Shown: one piece after another, positions 1-6,130 of the stretch | How positions within the stretch are numbered: position 1 is the first letter of the stretch | Layout of the letters: each line of letters starts with the position of its first letter | NCBI GenBank assembly: GCA_005893365.1 | Contig: VBPB01000185.1 | Location: 1-14,887 of the forward strand | Source: Candidatus Eiseniibacteriota bacterium | GTDB taxonomy: Bacteria > Eisenbacteria > RBG-16-71-46 | Reading direction: 5' to 3' | Length of the DNA: 14,887 nucleotides | Notes under the pieces: model-generated | What the model was told of the DNA's origin: nothing | Seen by the model: only the letters and a program-made list of their open reading frames with translations | Database searches by the model: none | Program-made: the position numbers and the translations under genes

Positions 1-608
1 CCCGGCGATCTCCCCACACCCCAGAACACGCCGTTGTTGTTCGAGAAGTCGAACCCGGCGTAGTCATGGTGCGTGAGCGTCCCGTCCACGTACAGGTCGG
101 CCGACGACCCGGACGGCTGCATGACCAGCTCGTAGGTGTGGAGGCTGGCGCCCGAGCCGGTGAGCGTGTATTCGATCCCCGTGGCCTTGCCGGTGACCAG
201 GCGGACCCACTGGTCGCCGTTCACCCGCGCCCCGAACTGGAGCTGATAGGACCGGGACCCGGTGCGGTACATGAGGAAGAACGGGGTCGGCTCCTCGGCC
301 TTCGAACCGAACACCTTGACCCGGCCCCGCAAGGTCCAGCCGAGGGACGAGGCCTTGGCATGCTGGGCCTCGGACATCACGCCCTGATAGAAGTGCGGCG
401 CGTCGTCGCCGTGGGTGCTGCACGCCATCTGCCAGGCGGCGGCCGCCCCGTCGGTGAACGCCGCGCCCGCGCCCTTCGAGGCCTGGGCGGACATGGCGAA
501 GCCTTCCATCAACGGGTCGGTGAGGCCGAGGTGTTGGAAGAGGGTCTGCGCGCCGGCGGAAGCGGGCAGTACACAGAGAAGCATCAGGGGCAGGAAGGCG
601 GCTCGCAC
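1..608 (-). CDS. Secreted LamG/concanavalin A-like lectin-domain protein (3' end beyond window)
   Basis: This frame encodes the first 202 codons of a secreted protein; the C-terminus lies beyond the left edge. The GTG start at 608 is chosen because it gives a clean signal peptide: VRAAFLPLMLLCVLPASAGA followed by Q, with an Ala-Gly-Ala cleavage site at residues 18-20. An in-frame GTG further upstream (about 674) would bury that signal behind a polar stretch. No strong Shine-Dalgarno precedes either start. From about residue 90 the pattern matches the jelly-roll LamG/concanavalin family: GWTLRGRVKVF, then YQLQFG, WVRLVTG, TYELVMQPSG, ADLYVDGTL and FDFSNNNGVFWGVG. These proteins bind glycans or proteins outside the cell or act as accessory modules of larger exoproteins. 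No catalytic module is visible in the part present. It lies 107 nt downstream of the aldolase-like gene on the same strand, but a signal-bearing product suggests a separate role. The LamG-type fold is likely; the function is unknown. Confidence 0.72.
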   Translation of the reverse strand, partial: MRAAFLPLMLLCVLPASAGAQTLFQHLGLTDPLMEGFAMSAQASKGAGAAFTDGAAAAWQMACSTHGDDAPHFYQGVMSEAQHAKASSLGWTLRGRVKVFGSKAEEPTPFFLMYRTGSRSYQLQFGARVNGDQWVRLVTGKATGIEYTLTGSGASLHTYELVMQPSGSSADLYVDGTLTHHDYAGFDFSNNNGVFWGVGRSP

Positions 609-715
609 GGGGGTATCCCCAAGGTGCTCGGGCTGCTGTCGACATGGCCGGTTGGGGGAGTCCCCGGACGCCACGACCGCACGGCACGGTGGCAATCCAG
701 GACGGCCTCATGCTA

Positions 716-2092
716 TCACGCTCGCCGGGGCCTCCGAAGCCGATTGTGAAGGCTCCGTGCCGGCCCCGAAGAACCATCAGTTGCGGCGCTTCGGCCCGCC
801 CGGCGCGCGCCTCGCGTGAGGGCCTCGGCCTCGGTGAGCGCGCCGCAGTTGATGCCGCGCAGGAAGAAGCTGAGCAGCCCCTGCCCGGTCGCGGCATCGT
901 CGAAGATGTTGCCCACGAGCGTCGCCTGGGCGGCCTTCGCGACGAAGGCGCTGAGCCGCGCGGAGGCTCGCTCCCGGGCCTCGAGGAAGAACGCGAACAG
1001 CGCGGCGTAGCGCGTGGGCAGTTGCGCCGGGTGCAGATCCCAGCCCTGGTAGTAGCCCTGGCGCAGCGACGACCGCACGTCGTCGTAGTGCGCCCGCCAC
1101 GCGTGGTGCACGGCGCGGCGGTTCTCCTCCGCCTGATCGCGGGTGAGCGGCGGACCGCCCTCGGGCGCGCGATGGGGCCCCACCGGCATCACGGTGGTGG
1201 CGCCGTCCGAGAGCGTGACCCCGGTGCCCGCGAGCGCCACCTGCATCGCATGCCGCGCCCAATCGCACGCCGGGTGCGCGGGCGCCTGGTGCATCGCGGT
1301 GATGTTGAGGCTCGCGGTGTAGTCGTAGACGCCAAAATGGGCCCCCCGGCAGCGCCCGCGCGCCGCGGCGACCTGGGCCGGCAGCGCCAGCTCGCCCCGC
1401 GGCCCGACGATGGACTGCGGGGTCTCGACCATCAACTCGATGGCCACCGCACCCGGCGCCAGCGAGGCGCGCCGTTCCAGCGCTTCGAGGGCGGCCACCA
1501 GCGTCGTCACTTGCTCGGGCACCGTGACCTTGGGGAGCGTCACGGCGAAGCCCGCGGGCAACCGGCCCCCGCCGCGGGCCAGGAGCGTGGTGAGGAAGAG
1601 GTCGAGCGTGCGCAGGCTGCGTGCCGAGAGCTCCTGGTTGAGCGGCTTGATGCGGATGCCGATGAAGGGCGGCAGGCTCCCCTGCGTCATGCCGGCCGCG
1701 ACCTCGGTGGCGGCGCTGACCGCGTGCCCGTCCTCCTCGGCGTCCGGCCGGTTGCCGTAGCCGTCTTCGAAGTCGAGGCGGTGGTCTTCGACCGGCTCGC
1801 GCCGGAGCTTCTCGCGGACGCGCTCATAGACCATCCCGGCCAGTCCGTCCGGGACGCCGATCGCGCCCGCGAACGTGGCGGCATCGGGCGCGTAGCTCGC
1901 GAGGCTCTCGAGCGCCGCCTCGCCCAGCTTGCGCGCCACCGTGGCGGTGAAGAGATGGGCGCCGCCGTACATCGTGTGCACGGGCTGGCGGTCGGAGCGG
2001 TCGCCGGGGTAGGCTGCCGCGAACCCGCGGTTCGCCTGCGTCAATCGTGAGAGCGCGTCGCGGAGGTCGTCTCCGGTGAGCGAGGTCGGCAT
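716..2092 (-). CDS. HpcH/HpaI aldolase / citrate lyase beta-like enzyme, DUF6986 type
   Basis: A 458-residue soluble protein whose pattern matches the DUF6986 branch of the CitE/HpcH-HpaI TIM-barrel superfamily, often labelled 'phosphoenolpyruvate kinase' in databases without good proof. Visible landmarks are RQPVHTMYGGAHLF near residue 35, EDHRLDFEDGYGNRPD near 105 (acidic metal/substrate loop), IGIRIKPL near 145, VTLPKVTVPEQV near 185, IELMVETPQS near 220 (a Glu expected to help bind metal), GVYDYTASLNIT near 255, QVALAGTGVTLSDGATTVMPVG near 285, and YYQGWDLHPAQLPTRYAA near 350. The family ending 'LRGINCGALTEAEA' is intact. After it comes a basic tail of about 30 residues rich in Arg and Ala, not usual for the family and probably unstructured. 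The start is supported by a GGAGG Shine-Dalgarno 8 nt upstream. Superfamily members cleave or form C-C bonds next to a carboxylate using Mg or Mn; the true substrate here is unknown. Divergent from the L,D-transpeptidase gene with 94 bp between starts. Confidence 0.9.
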   Translation of the reverse strand: MPTSLTGDDLRDALSRLTQANRGFAAAYPGDRSDRQPVHTMYGGAHLFTATVARKLGEAALESLASYAPDAATFAGAIGVPDGLAGMVYERVREKLRREPVEDHRLDFEDGYGNRPDAEEDGHAVSAATEVAAGMTQGSLPPFIGIRIKPLNQELSARSLRTLDLFLTTLLARGGGRLPAGFAVTLPKVTVPEQVTTLVAALEALERRASLAPGAVAIELMVETPQSIVGPRGELALPAQVAAARGRCRGAHFGVYDYTASLNITAMHQAPAHPACDWARHAMQVALAGTGVTLSDGATTVMPVGPHRAPEGGPPLTRDQAEENRRAVHHAWRAHYDDVRSSLRQGYYQGWDLHPAQLPTRYAALFAFFLEARERASARLSAFVAKAAQATLVGNIFDDAATGQGLLSFFLRGINCGALTEAEALTRGARRAGRSAATDGSSGPARSLHNRLRRPRRA

Positions 2093-2098
2093 GCGGGC

Positions 2099-2105
2099 TT
2101 CCTCC
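2099..2105 (-). promoter_or_regulatory. Shine-Dalgarno site of the aldolase-like gene
   Basis: On the minus strand GGAGGAA ends 6 nt before the ATG at 2092 (GGAGG core spacing 8 nt). This is one of the two clearest ribosome binding sites in the window and fixes the start. Confidence 0.75.
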
Positions 2106-2186
2106 GTTCGGGCGAGCGCATCACTCTAGCCGCACCGCCGGATCGGCGCGAGCCGAAAGCCCGAGAACCCTGGCCAGCGAGGATGG

Positions 2187-2729
2187 ATGGCCCAGACTCC
2201 CGACCCCGAGAGCGCCGCACGCGCGCTGGACCTGGCGCGTGCCGCGATGGAACGCGTGCTGGTGGACGTCGCGCGGCAGCGCGTGACGCTCCTCGAGGCC
2301 GGCCGCCCGGTCGCGGTCTATCCGGCCTCCACCTCCGCCGCCGGCATCGGCGGGGAGGAGGGCTCGAACCGCACGCCCTTGGGCTGGCATCGCATCCACG
2401 CGCGCATCGGGGCAGGGGCCCCACTCGGCGCGGTGTTCGAGAGCCGCGTGCCCACCGGGCGGGTGTGGCGCGGTGAGGCGGCGGACGCGGACCTCATCCT
2501 GACGCGCGTGCTGACGCTCGAGGGGCTCGAGGACGGCGTCAACCGGGGCCCCGGCCGGGACTCGCTCGAGCGGTACATCTATCTGCACGGCACCAACCAC
2601 GAGGACCAGCTGGGGCGCCCCGCCTCGCACGGCTGCGTGCGCCTGGCGAACGCGGACGTGGTCGAGCTGTTCGACCGGGTGGCCGAGGGGGACGCGGTGT
2701 TCATCGCCGCGGGCGAGCCCCGTGCCTGA
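2187..2729 (+). CDS. YkuD-family L,D-transpeptidase / L,D-carboxypeptidase, no signal peptide
   Basis: A 180-residue protein with the YkuD catalytic signature: YLHGTNHEDQLGRPASHGCVR, in which His134 and the SHGC motif at 147-150 place the nucleophile at Cys150, followed by V151 and R152. Upstream, NRTPLGWHRIHARIG matches the 'TPxGxxxI' element of the fold. YkuD enzymes either cross-link peptidoglycan stems or trim the terminal D-Ala from tetrapeptides. Typical cross-linking members are exported, but this protein starts MAQTPDPESAARALDLARAA and has no signal peptide or membrane segment. A cytoplasmic L,D-carboxypeptidase role, like ElsL/Ldc of Acinetobacter, is therefore an attractive inference. 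The gene overlaps the Mur ligase start by 8 nt, so the two are co-translated. ATG 2187 was chosen over the out-of-frame ATG at 2183; a short GAGG lies just upstream. Membership of the family is sure; the reaction is inferred. Confidence 0.92.
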   Translation: MAQTPDPESAARALDLARAAMERVLVDVARQRVTLLEAGRPVAVYPASTSAAGIGGEEGSNRTPLGWHRIHARIGAGAPLGAVFESRVPTGRVWRGEAADADLILTRVLTLEGLEDGVNRGPGRDSLERYIYLHGTNHEDQLGRPASHGCVRLANADVVELFDRVAEGDAVFIAAGEPRA

Positions 2730-4179
2730 GGGCGCGCCCGGAGCGGCGATCCCCGACCCGGAGGGCGGCGGTCGCTTCCACTACATCGGACTCGGCGGCA
2801 GCGGCATGAGCGCGCTCGCCCAGTTCCAGGTGATGAGCGGCGGGCGCGCGAGCGGGAGCGACCGCGCGTTCGACCGCGGCGAGCGGGCGGCCGAGCGCGC
2901 CATCCTCGAGCGGATGGGCATCGCCATCCACGCGCAGGACGGGAGCGGGGTCGGCGGCGACTGCGCCGCGGTCGTGGTCTCGACCGCGGTCGAGGAGCAG
3001 GTGCCGGACGTGGCGGCGGCGCGCGCCCGGCGCCTGCCCGTCATCCACCGCGCCGGGCTGCTCGCGCACTTCGTCGCCGCGCACCGCACGGTGGCGGTCG
3101 CGGGCACCAGCGGCAAGTCCACCGTGGTGGCCATGATCTTCGAGATCCTGCGCGCAAGCGGGCGCGGGCCTTCGGTCATCACCGGCGGGGACCTGGTGGC
3201 GCTCCAGCGCGAGGGGCTGTGGGGCAACGCGTTCCACGGCGGCTCGGATCTCCTGGTGATCGAGGCCGACGAGAGCGACGGCTCCCTGGTCCAGTACCGG
3301 CCCGCGCTCTCGGTCATCCTCAACCTGCAGCGCGACCACAGGGAGATGAGTGAGGTGGCGACGATGTTCGCCACGCTGCGCGAGCGCACGCGCGAAGCGT
3401 GTGTGGTGGGCGAGGGCGACTCGCTGGCGGCGCTGGCCGCCCAGGCCACGGTGTTCGGGTTCGGCCCCAAGGCGGCGCTCCGGGGCGAGGCGGTGCGGCT
3501 CCTGCCCGACGCCTCCGAGTTCGAGGTGCGCGGCGTGCGGTTCCGTCTTCCCACCCCCGGGCGGCACAACGTGGAGAACGCGCTCGCCGCCATCGCCGCC
3601 TGCGAGCGCCTGGGCGTCCCGCTCCCGGACATGGCCGCGGCCCTCACGCGCTTCGCGGGGGTCGGCCGCCGCTTCCAGTCGCTGGGGGTGGCGCGCGGGG
3701 TCGAGGTGGTGGACGACTTCGCGCACAACCCGGCCAAGCTCGCGGCCGCCATTGCCACCGCGCAGCATCGGGTCGCCGCCGCGGGTGGCGAGGCCGCGGA
3801 CGGTGGGGCGCGCGCGCCCGTGGCCTCGTCCGGCGGCCGCGTGCTCGCCATCTACCAGCCGCACGGCTACGGACCGACGCGGTTCCTGCGCCGCGACTTC
3901 GTCGAGACCTTCGCCGCGGCGCTGCGCCCCGAGGACCGGCTCTGGCTGCTCGAGGTCTACTACGCGGGCGGGACCGCGACCCGCGACTTCTCGGCCGCCG
4001 ACATCGTGGCCGAGATCGCGGCCTGGGGGACGCAGGCGGCGTTCGCGGCGAGCCGCCCGGCACTGGTCGAGCGCGTCGCGGGCGAGGCGCGCCCGGGCGA
4101 CCTGGTGCTGGTGATGGGGGCGCGCGACCCCTCGCTCACCGACCTCGCGCGCCGGATCCTGGCGGCCCTGGCCGGCTAG
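2722..4179 (+). CDS. Mur ligase, MurC/Mpl-like (UDP-N-acetylmuramate:peptide ligase family)
   Basis: A 485-residue ATP-dependent amide ligase with all three Mur domains. The N-terminal UDP-binding Rossmann domain has the MurC-type FHYIGLGGSGMSALA with GSD after it. The central ATPase has a P-loop GTSGKST at 128-134 (Lys132) and VIEADESDGSLVQYRP near 190, followed by NLQRDH. The C-terminal domain has RHNVENALAAIAAC, GVGRRF at 313-318, DDFAHNP at 331-337, and IYQPHGYGPTRFL near 375. MurC adds L-Ala to UDP-MurNAc; Mpl reattaches salvaged tripeptide. Usual MurC and Mpl carry GTHGKTT and HHPT; here they read GTSGKST and HNPAK, so this is a divergent clade. The YkuD partner, and the absence of murG, ddl or ftsQ nearby, favour an Mpl-like recycling role over essential MurC, but this is inference. 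The GTG start overlaps the upstream gene by 8 nt; no strong Shine-Dalgarno is seen. An Ala/Gly-rich stretch near residues 352-370 looks like a loop insertion. Confidence 0.9.
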   Translation: MPEGAPGAAIPDPEGGGRFHYIGLGGSGMSALAQFQVMSGGRASGSDRAFDRGERAAERAILERMGIAIHAQDGSGVGGDCAAVVVSTAVEEQVPDVAAARARRLPVIHRAGLLAHFVAAHRTVAVAGTSGKSTVVAMIFEILRASGRGPSVITGGDLVALQREGLWGNAFHGGSDLLVIEADESDGSLVQYRPALSVILNLQRDHREMSEVATMFATLRERTREACVVGEGDSLAALAAQATVFGFGPKAALRGEAVRLLPDASEFEVRGVRFRLPTPGRHNVENALAAIAACERLGVPLPDMAAALTRFAGVGRRFQSLGVARGVEVVDDFAHNPAKLAAAIATAQHRVAAAGGEAADGGARAPVASSGGRVLAIYQPHGYGPTRFLRRDFVETFAAALRPEDRLWLLEVYYAGGTATRDFSAADIVAEIAAWGTQAAFAASRPALVERVAGEARPGDLVLVMGARDPSLTDLARRILAALAG

Positions 4180-4194
4180 CGACCGAGGTGGGGG

Positions 4195-4216
4195 AGCCCC
4201 GGGCGGCGGGGCTTTT
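4195..4216 (+). terminator. Rho-independent terminator of the YkuD-Mur ligase operon
   Basis: AGCCCC (4195-4200) pairs with GGGGCT (4208-4213) across the 7-nt loop GGGCGGC. The stem runs into a short T tract (4213-4216), 15 nt after the TAG stop. The T run is short, so termination may be partial, but position and stem strength fit the end of the two-gene operon. Confidence 0.65.
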
Positions 4217-4343
4217 CGATGGCACCGCCCGCTGCCCTGTGGCAGGATTCTGGCGTCCGCCCGGCCGATAACCTCCAGTGCCCCGCGGTCGTCGGCCGAC
4301 GCTCGTGGCGGGCCTCCGCCACCAATCCCGGACGGAACCCAGG

Positions 4344-5597
4344 ATGCGTTCCCAGCGCCTCTTCGCCGCACTGACCGGTGCTCTGCTGGCCTGCGCCCTG
4401 CCGTGGGCCGGGCCCCAGGTCGCGCAGGCCGGCCGTGTCTTCCGTCCCGAGATGGCCGCCGCGGCCCCCACGATCATCACCGCGGCCCCGGCCCTGCCGG
4501 CGGGCCCGGGCCGCTCGTGCGGCACGCCCGAGCCCGCGGCGGGCGAGGCCCAAGGCGTGCGCTCAGCCCTGCGCCGCTGGGCCCAGGAGAACGCGACCCG
4601 CTCCACCGGCGGCACCGTCCGCATCGCCTTCCACGTCATCACCGGGCGCGGCGAGGGTGCGCTCGGCGACGGCCAGATCGAAGCCCAGGTGAGCGAGCTC
4701 AACCGCGACTACGCCGGCACCGGGTATCGCTTCGCGCTGGCCAGCGTGGACCGGACCGAGGATGCCGGCTGGTTCAAGATGGGGCCGGGGTCCAGGAAGG
4801 AGCGGCAGGCCAAGCAGGCGCTCGCCATCGACCCGGCGCACCGGCTCAACCTCTACTCGTGCGCTCCCGGCCAGGGGCTCCTCGGCTGGTCGTACTTCCC
4901 CTGGTCCGCGCCCGAGAGCGACGTCATCCACGGCGTGGTCGTGCACTACACGACGCTCCCCGGCGGGACCGCCCCGTACGATCTCGGCCGGACCGCCACG
5001 CACGAGATCGGGCACTACCTCGGGCTCTATCACACGTTCCAGGGCGGCTGCGTGCCGCCGGGCGACGACGTGGACGACACGCCGTTCGAAGCGACGCCCG
5101 CCTACGGTTGCCCGGCGGGGCGCAACAGCTGCCCGGCGCCCGGCGACGATCCGATCCACGACTACATGGACTACAGCGACGACGCCTGCTACTCCGAGTT
5201 CACCACCGGCCAGATGGATCGCATGCGCGCCATCGTCCCGGTCTACCGGCCGAGCCTGTTCCTCGAGCACCTCGCCTTCGCGGCCACCGAGTCCGAGATC
5301 ACGCCCGGCGCCGGGTCCGAGCCCGAGGAGGGCCGGGTGCTGGCCTACCGCGGCGCCTTCCCGAATCCGTTCCGCGCCGAGACCGCGTTACGCTTCACGC
5401 TGCCCGCGCGGGCCGAGGTGACGCTCAAGGTCTACAGCGTCACCGGGCAGCTGGTACGGACCCTGGTGGAGGCGGCGCTGCCCGCGGGCGATCACAGCGC
5501 GATGTTCCAGGCCGGCGATCTGCCGTCCGGCGGCTACTTCGCGGTGCTCCGGGTCGGCCGCGTCCAGATGAGCCGGACGCTGGTGCTGGTGCGGTAG
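4344..5597 (+). CDS. Secreted M43-type (pappalysin-like) zinc metalloprotease with FlgD-like C-terminal domain
   Basis: A 417-residue exported protease. The ATG at 4344 is preferred to an in-frame GTG at 4278, because it starts a textbook signal peptide: MRSQRLFAALTGALLACALP and onward to Ala27-Gln28-Ala29, with cleavage before Gly30. The metzincin zinc site HEIGHYLGLYH is at 220-230 (His220, His224, His230 as ligands, Glu221 as base). Downstream come paired cysteines, the DDVDDTP segment and the Met-turn YMDYSDDACYSEFT, all typical of MEROPS M43B. The last ~85 residues form a FlgD/T9SS-like beta-sandwich: GAFPNPFRAETALRFTLP, VTLKVYSVTGQLVRTL, LPSGGYFAVL and a final RTLVLVR. In the FCB group such tails direct export or surface anchoring; the route here is unknown. 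The protein should degrade extracellular protein. It follows the operon terminator by 127 nt, and I saw no clear promoter in that gap. Confidence 0.93.
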   Translation: MRSQRLFAALTGALLACALPWAGPQVAQAGRVFRPEMAAAAPTIITAAPALPAGPGRSCGTPEPAAGEAQGVRSALRRWAQENATRSTGGTVRIAFHVITGRGEGALGDGQIEAQVSELNRDYAGTGYRFALASVDRTEDAGWFKMGPGSRKERQAKQALAIDPAHRLNLYSCAPGQGLLGWSYFPWSAPESDVIHGVVVHYTTLPGGTAPYDLGRTATHEIGHYLGLYHTFQGGCVPPGDDVDDTPFEATPAYGCPAGRNSCPAPGDDPIHDYMDYSDDACYSEFTTGQMDRMRAIVPVYRPSLFLEHLAFAATESEITPGAGSEPEEGRVLAYRGAFPNPFRAETALRFTLPARAEVTLKVYSVTGQLVRTLVEAALPAGDHSAMFQAGDLPSGGYFAVLRVGRVQMSRTLVLVR

Positions 5598-5672
5598 CGG
5601 AGTCTCACGCCGGCCACCCTCACGGCCAGCGCCCTTCGCGAACCCGCCGCCTCACGTGCCGCCGCCCGCGTC

Positions 5673-5719
5673 GCGTCCCTGAGAGGACGGACGCACCCGC
5701 CGGTTTGTCCTGACCAAAC
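5673..5719 (+). other. Two hairpins downstream of the metalloprotease gene
   Basis: CGTCC (5674-5678) pairs with GGACG (5685-5689) across a 6-nt loop, and GTTTG (5703-5707) pairs with CAAAC (5715-5719) across 7 nt. They lie 76-122 nt past the stop and before the next promoter. They could help end transcription or protect the 3' end, but there is no T tract, so I do not call a terminator. I see nothing else in 5598-5760. Confidence 0.25.
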
Positions 5720-5761
5720 TTCCGTCGCCAAGGCTCGATCACTCGCACCTCGGACGATCTC

Positions 5762-5783
5762 ATCCGCGACGGATTCGCGTGAT
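5762..5783. promoter_or_regulatory. Candidate operator dyad just upstream of the -35 box
   Basis: ATCCGCGACGGAT (5762-5774) is a perfect 5+5 inverted repeat about a 3-nt centre. An overlapping repeat pairs CGCGA (5765-5769) with TCGCG (5775-5779), and ATC at 5762-5764 mirrors GAT at 5781-5783. The cluster ends 5 nt before the -35 hexamer, where activators usually bind. No regulator is identified and GC-rich DNA makes short dyads common. Confidence 0.3.
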
Positions 5784-5788
5784 TGTGG

Positions 5789-5817
5789 TTGACACCAGCG
5801 CGGGTCGGCGGGCTAAT
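5789..5817 (+). promoter_or_regulatory. Sigma70-type promoter for the giant S8 protease gene
   Basis: A consensus -35 TTGACA (5789-5794) is followed by a 17-bp spacer and a -10 GCTAAT (5812-5817, four of six matches to TATAAT). Transcription would start near 5824. A consensus hexamer at ideal spacing stands out in this GC-rich sequence. The next plus-strand gene with a good ribosome binding site is the S8 protease at 6131, so this promoter gives it a leader of roughly 300 nt. Confidence 0.6.
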
Positions 5818-5823
5818 CCCTTC

Positions 5824-6130
5824 ATTGCATCGCTCGGGACGTTGAAGTCGAGCGAGGCCGCACGATGTTCAGCCGACCCGGAGCCCGCCCTCCGCGCCGC
5901 ACGCGCCGCGTACCCACCATCCTCACCTCGCAGCCGCTGAGTCGTGCCCCTCGGGGCGACCCGCCGGGCCCTGTGTCGAGGGCCTGCGGGACATCGCGAT
6001 TCGGCCGACGCGCCTCACCGAGGGAGGGTCTGGTGTCAGGCACCGCGCTTCCACACGAATCACATTGGCCGACGCGCCCCCGCGCTCATCGCGGCGATCG
6101 CGCGCCCGCGCCTGCCGGAGGGCTCTCGCC
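5824..6130 (+). other. Long 5' leader of the S8 protease gene with hairpins and a 12-bp direct repeat
   Basis: No RNA family is recognised. Visible structure: a hairpin at 5941-5960 (GTCG with CGAC plus CCC with GGG around a CTCG loop, 2-nt bulge); a hairpin at 5965-5986 with an 8-bp stem including one wobble pair and a 6-nt loop; and the direct repeat GGCCGACGCGCC at 6003-6014 and 6067-6078. A short frame (ATG near 5865 to a TGA at 6132-6134) spans the leader and overlaps the protease ATG as ATGA. Its Arg/Pro-rich product resembles nothing I know, so it is not called as a gene. Confidence 0.35.
6117..6122 (+). promoter_or_regulatory. Shine-Dalgarno site that decides the S8 protease start
   Basis: GGAGGG lies 8 nt before ATG 6131. 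It favours this ATG over an in-frame TTG at 6065, which would put 22 Arg-rich residues ahead of the signal peptide. Confidence 0.75.

Noticed and set aside
64..897. A 277-codon minus-strand frame covering the left-edge gene
   Set aside because: It is in a different frame from the signal-peptide and LamG-like protein and overlaps the end of the aldolase gene. Its product is Arg/Pro-rich without domains.
644..2050. A 468-codon plus-strand frame opposite the aldolase-like gene
   Set aside because: The minus strand has the family motifs and a good ribosome binding site; the plus frame has neither.
4278..4343. GTG at 4278 as the metalloprotease start
   Set aside because: It places a 22-residue basic stretch ahead of the signal peptide and has no Shine-Dalgarno; ATG 4344 begins the signal peptide directly.
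2701..4371. A 556-codon minus-strand frame opposite the Mur ligase
   Set aside because: It lies wholly over a well-supported Mur ligase, and its composition is that of an antisense shadow.
6065..6130. TTG at 6065 as the S8 protease start
   Set aside because: It adds 22 Arg-rich residues before a perfect signal peptide, and it lacks the ribosome binding site that ATG 6131 has.
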